In this document: positions 1-6,413 of the stretch, piece after piece
Layout of the letters: the number at the start of each line of letters is the position of its first letter
Numbering within the stretch: the stretch's first letter is position 1
NCBI GenBank assembly: GCA_007118235.1
Contig: SKRY01000197.1
Span: 1 to 9,727, forward strand
Reading direction: 5' to 3'
Length of the DNA stretch: 9,727 bases
DNA from: Candidatus Hydrogenedentota bacterium
GTDB lineage: Bacteria; Hydrogenedentota; Hydrogenedentia; Hydrogenedentales; SLHB01
Position numbers and translations under genes: made by a program
The notes under the pieces: generated by a model
Database searches by the model: none
Told to the model about the DNA's origin: nothing
What the model saw: the letters and a program-made list of their open reading frames with translations, nothing else

Positions 1-400
1 CGGGCGTCAATCCCTTGACCTCGTTGCCAAACACCACCGCCACCGGCCGGGGCCAATCGTGGCGGGTGTGGGACACCGAGCCGTCCACCCGCTCGACGGC
101 GGCGATGGGAATGCCTTCGGAGCGCAGATATTCGAAACAATCCGCCAGGGTTTCGTGATGGGTCCACGGCACATAGTCAAACGCGCCCAGCGCCGTCTTC
201 TGCAACTTCACGTTGGGGGGGCACGCCGTGTACCCGCAGAGGTGGATCCGGGCCGCCGCGCCCGCGTCCGCCGTGCGGAATATCGAGCCCACGTTAAACG
301 CGCTCCGGATATTGTGTAACACCACATGCACCGGCTGCCTTTCCTTCAATGGCAGCCGGTCCGGCGGGGTCATGCAATAATGGGGTTCAAGATGGGTCAT
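1..400 (-). CDS. TrmH/SpoU-family (SPOUT) RNA 2'-O-methyltransferase, C-terminus missing
   Basis: The first 133 residues of an SPOUT-class RNA methyltransferase are present; the gene runs off the left edge. Enzymes of this family transfer a methyl group from S-adenosylmethionine to a ribose 2'-OH in tRNA or rRNA, in the cytoplasm, as dimers. SpoU motif 1 is seen at residues 30-42 (NIRSAFNVGSIFR, with the conserved N30, R32, N36 and G38), and motif 2 at 123-131 (VFGNEVKGL, with E127). Motif 3, which completes the cofactor-binding knot, lies outside the window. The short N-terminus before motif 1 fits the small catalytic-domain-only members, usually near 180-200 aa, with no L30e-like RNA-binding domain. 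The start is uncertain: ATG at 400 is the first ATG after an in-frame TAG, and a second in-frame ATG lies at 373; neither has a convincing Shine-Dalgarno. It begins 51 bp after the GH28-like gene with no obvious terminator between. The exact RNA target cannot be told. Confidence 0.9.
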   Translation of the reverse strand, partial: MTHLEPHYCMTPPDRLPLKERQPVHVVLHNIRSAFNVGSIFRTADAGAAARIHLCGYTACPPNVKLQKTALGAFDYVPWTHHETLADCFEYLRSEGIPIAAVERVDGSVSHTRHDWPRPVAVVFGNEVKGLTP

Positions 401-451
401 GCGGCAACCAAAGACAATTCCTTGCTATTCCATTCACGCTTCGCGGCTGGA

Positions 452-2140
452 TCAGTTTTCCCCAAAGGGATAGCCCTCGTGGGTCACCCCGTCGAGCCGG
501 ATGTTGGCGCTTTCCCGCTGCTCCACGAAGCGGTCCCACGTGTCCTCGCCGGCGTCCCGCCAATCGATGGTGACGTCTTCAAACGCCAACCCGTCGACGC
601 GGTGAATCACCACCAACGGGTTGCCTTCCAGCGGCAACTCGTTCGCGGGGTCCACCACCCAGGCGTCCGTGAGGGGGCGCGGGTCCGTCTTGATGTGGCA
701 AGGCGTGAGCCGCCACGTTACGCCGCGCAGAATGATGTCTTGGAAACCTCCGTCGGGCCGGCCCGTGAAGACAGCCCTGTAGGGCGCGCTCACGTCGATA
801 TTCTCGGCCAACACGTTCTCAATGGCGCCCACGCCATCGCGCTCTTGAATGCAGAAGCGAAACGGCTCGCCACTCATGTTTTCCCCCTCGAATTCGAGGA
901 GATCCATTCGGATATCGCGGAACACCACATCGGAAAAGCGGTAACCGTCGCGCATCCACAAGGCAATGCCGCGTGATGAATGAATCACATCGATATCCTC
1001 GAATAGGACATTGCGGATATCTTGGCGGCTCTCCGTGCCCAGTTTCAGGGCGGTCTTCAACGTCATGACCATGGACTGGCGGATTTCCACATCCTCGCAG
1101 GGGGCGTCAATCCCATACCGGTTGGTCGCCTTCACGGCCACCGGGTCATCCCCCGCATAGATGAACATGCCCGTCATCCGCACATTGCGGGCGTTATCGG
1201 GGTTGATCCCATCCGTATTGGGCACCCCCCAGTCGCCTATCACCCGCACATCCTCGACCATCACATCCTCGCAGCCGATGATGTGGCCGGTCCATCCCGC
1301 GGCGTTGCGCAGCATGACATCGCGAAGGTAGACGTTCCGGCTGTTCTTCATGCGCAGCAGCGTGACGCTTACCTCGCCTTCGGCGCCGCGGATGCGATGC
1401 CCGTTTCCGTCGATGACACCAGGACCCGCCAACCCACTGTTCTCCGCCTCGTCAAACAGGATCAGTTCCCGTGGGTGATCCTCCGTTTCCGCATCGGCCT
1501 GAATCAACGCCCCCGGCGCAAGGAAAACCTTCGTGTTGCTGCCCACCCGGAGACCGCCGGTACGGTAGACGCCGGGGCCGAAGAACACCACGCCGCCATC
1601 CTCCGCGCATGCGTCGAGCGCCTCTTGCAACGGCCCGGTCTGGGGCTCGGCCGCGTCCGCGAGATCCGACACATCAAGGAACACGCCTTCGGCCGTTGGC
1701 GGCTCCCACGTCCGCTCGGGCTCCGCGAGAATGATCAGCGGCGTGTGGCGCCTTCCATCCTCCGTCTCCATCATGAGCACCCTCGGACCAGGCCCGTCAA
1801 TCGCCAAGGCAAAGGTCTCCTCTTCTTCCCAGAGGTCCTCCCGGTATCTGGCGGGCTGTAGGTTGAGACGGCAGCCCTCGGGCAGATCGGCTTGGATGTT
1901 CAGCGTGAACGGCTCCGTGACTTGAAACTGGACGTAGTACGCCGGTTCGATATGACCAGCAGGCGCCAGAGGAAGTTCCTCGCCTTCCACGGAAACCGCG
2001 TACGGCGTTTCCTGAGTAAGCTCTTGGGTGGAAAACCATCGCACCGGCCCGATCTCGCGCATTCCCGCATCCACCGCGCCAGCCGTCACGCTCATCGCAA
2101 TCGCGGTCAATGCCCAAACACCTTTCATCCAACCCATCAT
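452..2140 (-). CDS. secreted GH28-like right-handed beta-helix protein (polygalacturonase-related)
   Basis: A 562-aa exported protein related to glycoside hydrolase family 28, whose members hydrolyse pectin-type galacturonans and related glycans. It opens with a signal peptide (hydrophobic stretch about residues 8-22, likely cleavage after AVDA at 25), then a beta-rich N-terminal region (about 30-145), then the beta-helix from about 155. The helix begins with a Pro/Gly-rich strand typical of pectate-lyase-like folds (GPGVYRTGGL, 188-197) and has the GPGVIDGNG turn at 239-247. The catalytic Asp motifs are visible: NTDG at 308-311 and GDD at 330-332. The usual GHG and RIK motifs are not: TALKLGTES stands near 363-371 and RGIALWMRDG near 390-399. 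The substrate may therefore differ from polygalacturonic acid. I chose ATG 2140 because GGGAG (2146-2150) sits 5 nt upstream; ATG 2152, four codons earlier, has no such site. It follows the oxidoreductase gene by 37 bp and is probably co-transcribed with it. Confidence 0.85.
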   Translation of the reverse strand: MMGWMKGVWALTAIAMSVTAGAVDAGMREIGPVRWFSTQELTQETPYAVSVEGEELPLAPAGHIEPAYYVQFQVTEPFTLNIQADLPEGCRLNLQPARYREDLWEEEETFALAIDGPGPRVLMMETEDGRRHTPLIILAEPERTWEPPTAEGVFLDVSDLADAAEPQTGPLQEALDACAEDGGVVFFGPGVYRTGGLRVGSNTKVFLAPGALIQADAETEDHPRELILFDEAENSGLAGPGVIDGNGHRIRGAEGEVSVTLLRMKNSRNVYLRDVMLRNAAGWTGHIIGCEDVMVEDVRVIGDWGVPNTDGINPDNARNVRMTGMFIYAGDDPVAVKATNRYGIDAPCEDVEIRQSMVMTLKTALKLGTESRQDIRNVLFEDIDVIHSSRGIALWMRDGYRFSDVVFRDIRMDLLEFEGENMSGEPFRFCIQERDGVGAIENVLAENIDVSAPYRAVFTGRPDGGFQDIILRGVTWRLTPCHIKTDPRPLTDAWVVDPANELPLEGNPLVVIHRVDGLAFEDVTIDWRDAGEDTWDRFVEQRESANIRLDGVTHEGYPFGEN

Positions 2141-2145
2141 GCCAT

Positions 2146-2150
2146 CTCCC
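2146..2150 (-). promoter_or_regulatory. Shine-Dalgarno deciding the GH28-like start
   Basis: GGGAG on the minus strand, 5 nt before ATG 2140 (and 8 nt before the adjacent ATG 2137). It lies inside the reading frame that would start at ATG 2152, so it argues for the shorter protein. Confidence 0.55.
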
Positions 2151-2177
2151 ATCGTTCGTGTTCGCGCCGCTCAAAGC

Positions 2178-3479
2178 CTACACATGCCACGGGCCGCGTC
2201 CGGGACTGCCCAAGAACCGGTTCGCTTCGTCATCGCCGATGAAGCGCTCGGCCACGGGATCGTACTCCAACGGCCGGCCGAGCTGGTACGCGAGGTTACC
2301 AAGGATGCACATGGTGGCCACGCGATGGCCCGCCTCCACGGGAACGTTCGGCTCCTCGCGGGTCCGGATGCAGTGGAACCAGTTCTCGTAATGGGGAAGG
2401 TCGCCCCGGAATTCGCTGGGCTCGCGCAAGTCCACGCCATCGGACGGCGGTTCGTACGCCATCACATGGTCTTCCGTGCTGGGGCCTCGGCCGGTCATCC
2501 CCCCAACGCGCAGGGTTTCCCGCTCCCCATGGTACATGGCGCCGTCGCCGTTCCGCTCATTGGGCTGCGTCCATGTGACGGTCAAGTCAGGATCCGTGAA
2601 CTCCCACGTGACATCCAGTTCCACCGGGTTATCAAACACGCCCGTGGCCGGCGGCTTGCCGGTAGCGCTGACGCGAACGGGCCCATCGTTCACCCTGTCC
2701 AGGAACCACAACACTTGACTCAAGAGATGCGCGCCCAAATCGCGGATCTGCCCGCCGCCGAGGTCCATGATATACCGGAAGTTGTAATGCACGATTTCGG
2801 GGTTGTAGGGCCGCCAACGGGCGGGGCCTAGGTACATGTCCCAATCCAAATGATCGGGCGGCGCTTCGTCGGGCGTGTTATCGCCCACCGGGTTCGCCCC
2901 GCGCCAACACTCGACGCGATGGACGCGCCCCAATTCGCCATTGCGAATGTAGGTGGCGATTTGCTGCACGCCGGGGAGAGAACGGCCCATGGCGCCCACC
3001 TGCGCCACCCGCTCATGCCGCTGGACGGCGTCAACGATTGCGCGTCCCTCGGCGATTGTCCGGTTAAGCGGCTTCTCGACGTAAATGTCCTTGCCCGCCT
3101 CGGCCGCATGCACGGCCTGCACGGCGTGCCAATGGTCCGGCGTGGCGATGACCACGGCGTCGATGTCTTGCCGGTCAAGCAGCCGCCGGTAATCCCGGTA
3201 GCAGTCTACTTCAACGCCGAGTTCGCTCTCCACCCAGGCGGCGCCTGCTTCGAGGCGCTCTTGATCCACGTCACAAAGCGCGGCCACCGGCTTGTTCAGT
3301 TCCGTGGTCATGGGGCGCATGAGACGTCCGCCCATGTCACCCTGCCCAATGAAGCCAAGCACAATCTTGTCATTCGCTCCGGGTTGCCCCGGCCGGCCAA
3401 GCACGCCCCTGGGCAGGATCAAGGGCGCCGCGGCGGCCGCCGATGCCGCCAGAAATCCCCGCCGTGTATAGCTGCTCAT
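2178..3479 (-). CDS. Tat-exported Gfo/Idh/MocA family oxidoreductase
   Basis: A 433-aa NAD(P)-dependent sugar or polyol dehydrogenase-like protein. Residues 3-10 (SYTRRGFL) and the Ala-rich hydrophobic stretch to about 22 form a twin-arginine signal, so the folded, cofactor-loaded protein is probably exported. A Rossmann domain follows, with GQGDMG at 45-50 for dinucleotide binding, and EKP at 135-137, the family signature that positions the nicotinamide and substrate. The C-terminal alpha/beta domain has DLGAH at 247-251, matching the conserved D-x-G-x-H active-site segment. Length and the DWDMYLGPA stretch (212-220) resemble the many paralogues in Planctomycetes and related phyla. The ATG at 3479 is preferred over upstream in-frame ATGs (to 3572), because AAGGA lies 8 nt before it and the Tat motif then sits at the N-terminus. 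The substrate is not predictable; the GH28-like gene next door suggests a uronic acid or other sugar released from a polysaccharide. A promoter candidate lies just upstream. Confidence 0.93.
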   Translation of the reverse strand: MSSYTRRGFLAASAAAAAPLILPRGVLGRPGQPGANDKIVLGFIGQGDMGGRLMRPMTTELNKPVAALCDVDQERLEAGAAWVESELGVEVDCYRDYRRLLDRQDIDAVVIATPDHWHAVQAVHAAEAGKDIYVEKPLNRTIAEGRAIVDAVQRHERVAQVGAMGRSLPGVQQIATYIRNGELGRVHRVECWRGANPVGDNTPDEAPPDHLDWDMYLGPARWRPYNPEIVHYNFRYIMDLGGGQIRDLGAHLLSQVLWFLDRVNDGPVRVSATGKPPATGVFDNPVELDVTWEFTDPDLTVTWTQPNERNGDGAMYHGERETLRVGGMTGRGPSTEDHVMAYEPPSDGVDLREPSEFRGDLPHYENWFHCIRTREEPNVPVEAGHRVATMCILGNLAYQLGRPLEYDPVAERFIGDDEANRFLGSPGRGPWHV

Positions 3480-3534
3480 CGAATCATTCCTTTCCCGCAT
3501 TTCCGGCTGCTTATCCCAGACCACTCGCCGCCTC

Positions 3535-3563
3535 ATACTAACCCGGCCATCCTTCGGATGCAA
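3535..3563 (-). promoter_or_regulatory. candidate sigma70-like promoter of the oxidoreductase/GH28-like unit
   Basis: On the minus strand TTGCAT (3558-3563) and TAGTAT (3535-3540) are separated by exactly 17 bp, placing transcription start near 3528 and giving a leader of about 50 nt before ATG 3479. The -35 is weak (3 of 6) and the -10 moderate (4 of 6). The spacer contains CATCC-TTC-GGATG (3548-3560), a 5-bp-arm inverted repeat overlapping the -35, where a repressor might bind. Inference from sequence only. Confidence 0.4.
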
Positions 3564-3592
3564 CGTCCCCAATGTCCGTTTTGGTTTCGTGA

Positions 3593-3630
3593 CGCGCGCA
3601 AAGGCCGATGAGACGCAGGCGTTGCGCGCG
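3593..3630 (-). terminator. hairpin after the DUF2339-like gene, possible terminator
   Basis: A perfect 9-bp inverted repeat (CGCGCGCAA at 3593-3601, TTGCGCGCG at 3622-3630) with a 20-nt loop starts 3 nt after the stop codon of the large membrane protein. No T-run follows on the minus strand, so it is not a textbook intrinsic terminator. It could instead stabilise the mRNA 3' end. Confidence 0.35.
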
Positions 3631-3633
3631 GTT

Positions 3634-6072
3634 TCATGAGGGCATGCGGCGGCGCAGGGTCTTTATCCACGCATGGGAATAGAGGGACGATATCACCAGT
3701 AGAGACACAGCCAAAGCCGCGGCGGAAAGGGTGGCGTAGAAGGAGGGTAGATGCCACAGATCCACAACAAAGACCCGGCCGAGAGCCGCCGCCAGGATGA
3801 ACAGCCCAGTCCAGCGGTAGCGGCTTTCGTCCAGGCAAAAGCCTAGGAGCATGGCGCCCAGGCCCAATCCCCCCCAATACAGGGAGAGATGAAGGGCAGG
3901 CGCCCATTCCGCCAGGGTCAGAACGCCAACGAGTCCAGCCGCGCCCACAAGAAGGGTGCGTACCGCGTCCTCGCCCTGCTGACCAGTCCTAGGCGTTTTC
4001 TGGCGTTCCGCCCATGCGCCGAAACGTTCCGCGGCGACGTAAAGTGCGGCGAAGCTGGCGTAGTAGGCTCCATTCCAAGAGAGCGCCACCAGCGTTCCAT
4101 CGGGAGTGTAGAGTCTATTAAGGAAGGTTGCCGCGGCGGCCGCCGCCACGAGTAGGCCGCAGGCCTTGAGACCCAGCCGTCCCGTGAAGAATCCCGCCAC
4201 GAGAATGGCTCCGGCAAGGACTTGCAGGGCAAGCGGAAGATAGACGGCGGGGATTTCGAGCAGGGCCAGGCGGATGACAAGGACTCCCGCCATAAGGTAC
4301 GGCAAGGCGGCCGTGAGCCCCGCCACGGCTCGGGCTTTCACCGCCTGCTCGGGCAGGAGCCTTTCCCAAAAGGGGCCCACCCCGGCCGTAAGCGCTGCAA
4401 GGATCACGCTCAAGGCGAGAAAACCTGGTTGATCCATGAAAGCCCGGGGTTCCAGCCACATGTACATGTAATAGGTGGCGTGCGCCCCCGCCAGCACGAG
4501 GAAACTTGCCCCGCGCACAGCCGCCGAAAAGCACAGCGCCCCTAGTATGAGAACGAACACCGCGAGAGATGCCAGAAAGAACGGCGCGCCGGGGTGCTGT
4601 CCGGTCTCCAGCATCGCGCACGTGAGCAAGATCAGGGCCGCCGCGCCCGCGTTGGCGGCGCCTTGGCCGCTCCAAGGCGGGGCAGTGGACGAGGAGACCC
4701 TGACATGCTCAAGGGCCGTTGCGGAGGCCGTAAGCAACACGGCCGCCATGCCCGCGGCCGCCCAAGAAGCCGGCATGACGGCTTCCCCCAGACGGAATAC
4801 GGCGCCGCTTGTCCCCTGCAGCAGCATCGCGGCCACGGCCGCGGCGATGTAGAGTGTATTGAGGAACGCGGCGGCGCGCATGCCCGTGAAGAGACGCACG
4901 AGTACAAACGCGAACGCGCCGCCCGCGAACACGGCGGTGTGATAGGGCTCCCGCGTGAGCAACACGAGGGCGATCGCCCCAGCGATCCCCGCCTTGGCGA
5001 GGAAGACCTCGGCCAGCGGCGCGCGTTGCCTTCTGCGCCAGGCCGCGTGAATGGCCGCCAAGGCCAGGATGCCAGCCAAGGCCGCCCACTGCGCGCTGGG
5101 GGGCCATGGGCGCGCGGCCTGCTCGGCGGGAAACGCCAAGAGGATGAACAGAAGCGTGTTCAGTAGACTGAAGGCGATGCGTTCCCAGCCCATGGCGCTT
5201 TCGCGCGGGGAGGAAAAGCCCGCCGCCAGACTAAGCGCGGCGAAGCCCGCCGCCGTAAAGGTCAAGCTCAGGGGATCACCGGGAATCGCGCCATCAAAGT
5301 GCGCCGCCAGCAGATAGTGTCCTCCCAACGCCAACCAAAGCGCCACGCGATAGCGGCGGAAGGAGAAAAGCGCGCAACACGCAAAGGGCAAGGCAAGCCC
5401 GCTGACATACGCCGTGAAGGATGCCTCTTGCGCGCCAGCGAATCCCCTCACCACGATGATGAGAAGCAGGTACCCCAGAAAAGCGGGTAAGACAACCGGA
5501 AGCCACGCGTGCCGCCAGTTGGCCGCCACCACATAAACCAACAAGGCGCCCGCCACCCAGGCGGCGCCCCATGGCGACGGGGAAAACACTTGGGCGAAGG
5601 GGTGATGCATGGCGGCGAACGTGAGGACGAAAAGGCCCGTGAGCCCCAACGCGAGGCTCGTTTCACCGAACCAGTGTCCCGTATTCCGGGTCACGGCGCC
5701 ATACGCTATCAACAGCAGCGTCAAGCCATATCCAGCGGCCACTCGTTGCCACGCGGCGAGTTCGCTCATGTTCCAACCCGCCGCGGCGCCCAGGGCCACA
5801 ACGGCCAACAACAGGAACACGCCCAGCCGTCCGAGCCAGATGCCGCTCAGCCGGGTTGGGGTGGCCGCCGGCGCACGAGGGGGCGAGGGCCGCTGGGGCG
5901 GCGCGCCTTGCCGCGTCCCTTCACGCTGGGCCTGAGGCGGCCGTCCCTCGGGACGCCTTTGGGGAGGGCGCTGTTGGTTCCCGCCGCCCCCATGACCCGC
6001 CATGGCCCGCAGCCGCGCCTGCAACTGACGGACCTGTTCCTCCAACTCCGCGATGCGTTTACGTGGATCCAT
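3634..6072 (-). CDS. large DUF2339-like polytopic membrane protein
   Basis: An 812-aa inner-membrane protein of unknown function that resembles the DUF2339 family in architecture. Residues 1-24 form a short charged heptad-like coiled coil (RIAELEEQVRQLQARLR), followed by a Gly/Gln/Pro/Arg-rich low-complexity linker (about 27-72). The rest is an almost unbroken series of hydrophobic Ala/Leu-rich helices from about residue 80 to the end, of the order of twenty or more, ending in a short basic tail (KTLRRRMPS). DUF2339 proteins share this plan: N-terminal coiled coil, flexible linker, then a very large membrane domain of repeated helices. No catalytic motif, nucleotide-binding loop or transport signature was recognised. 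The family has no established reaction, and I assign none. ATG 6072 is the first start after an in-frame stop; its Shine-Dalgarno is poor. It stands alone, about 150 bp before the oxidoreductase gene, and is probably a separate transcription unit. Confidence 0.8.
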   Translation of the reverse strand: MDPRKRIAELEEQVRQLQARLRAMAGHGGGGNQQRPPQRRPEGRPPQAQREGTRQGAPPQRPSPPRAPAATPTRLSGIWLGRLGVFLLLAVVALGAAAGWNMSELAAWQRVAAGYGLTLLLIAYGAVTRNTGHWFGETSLALGLTGLFVLTFAAMHHPFAQVFSPSPWGAAWVAGALLVYVVAANWRHAWLPVVLPAFLGYLLLIIVVRGFAGAQEASFTAYVSGLALPFACCALFSFRRYRVALWLALGGHYLLAAHFDGAIPGDPLSLTFTAAGFAALSLAAGFSSPRESAMGWERIAFSLLNTLLFILLAFPAEQAARPWPPSAQWAALAGILALAAIHAAWRRRQRAPLAEVFLAKAGIAGAIALVLLTREPYHTAVFAGGAFAFVLVRLFTGMRAAAFLNTLYIAAAVAAMLLQGTSGAVFRLGEAVMPASWAAAGMAAVLLTASATALEHVRVSSSTAPPWSGQGAANAGAAALILLTCAMLETGQHPGAPFFLASLAVFVLILGALCFSAAVRGASFLVLAGAHATYYMYMWLEPRAFMDQPGFLALSVILAALTAGVGPFWERLLPEQAVKARAVAGLTAALPYLMAGVLVIRLALLEIPAVYLPLALQVLAGAILVAGFFTGRLGLKACGLLVAAAAAATFLNRLYTPDGTLVALSWNGAYYASFAALYVAAERFGAWAERQKTPRTGQQGEDAVRTLLVGAAGLVGVLTLAEWAPALHLSLYWGGLGLGAMLLGFCLDESRYRWTGLFILAAALGRVFVVDLWHLPSFYATLSAAALAVSLLVISSLYSHAWIKTLRRRMPS

Positions 6073-6204
6073 TGGCCGGTTTGGTTAACCTGCCCCCTTC
6101 CTGTTAGCTGTTTGCCAGGAAAACATGCAAGTAACACATGCTTGGGCGTCACTTGGAGCGCCCTTCCCCCCGTCCAGCGGCCGGGGTTGTCAACCGCCCG
6201 CTGC

Positions 6205-6234
6205 ATTCTATCCGTCTTATACGGTACAATCCAA
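6205..6234 (-). promoter_or_regulatory. candidate promoter for the DUF2339-like gene
   Basis: On the minus strand TTGGAT (6229-6234), an 18-bp spacer and TAGAAT (6205-6210, 5 of 6 to the -10 consensus) would start transcription near 6198, about 125 nt before ATG 6072. The -35 matches poorly. Confidence 0.3.
6225..6230 (+). promoter_or_regulatory. candidate -10 box for the FG-GAP gene
   Basis: TACAAT matches the -10 consensus at 5 of 6 positions, about 180 nt before ATG 6414. No good -35 lies 16-18 bp upstream; TTGTCA at 6187-6192 is too far away. It lies within the candidate opposite-strand promoter, so the two promoters might overlap and exclude one another. Confidence 0.2.
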
Positions 6235-6413
6235 ACGCCGCTCCCTGGCCCCATCATGTTGAGTCTTTGGGGTCTGAAGGCGCAAGGCAGCGGATTGAAA
6301 CCAACGCGCGCCGGCGGCGGTCCCCTTACATCTAACACGCATCGCGCTCTGGCGTTACACATGACTGGCGGCCAGCCCTCACTGACCCCTCTCGGAAAAA
6401 GGAAACGCATTCC

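Larger units (their letters stand above)
6073..6413. other. divergent intergenic region, 341 bp
   Basis: This stretch separates the leftward DUF2339-like gene from the rightward FG-GAP gene and must hold both sets of start signals. Visible items are a weak 6-bp inverted repeat (TTCCTG 6098-6103, CAGGAA 6116-6121) and the promoter-like sequences near 6205-6234 listed separately. Short open frames cross it but lack ribosome sites and family resemblance. I see no tRNA, riboswitch or mobile element. Confidence 0.6.

Noticed and set aside
1022..1861. Long plus-strand frames opposite the GH28-like gene (including 326-976)
   Set aside because: The minus-strand frame has a signal peptide and GH28 motifs. 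The plus-strand products look random and lack start signals.
3480..3572. N-terminal extension of the oxidoreductase to ATG 3572
   Set aside because: It would bury the Tat signal 31 residues inside the protein and run through the likely promoter; ATG 3479 has AAGGA at good spacing.
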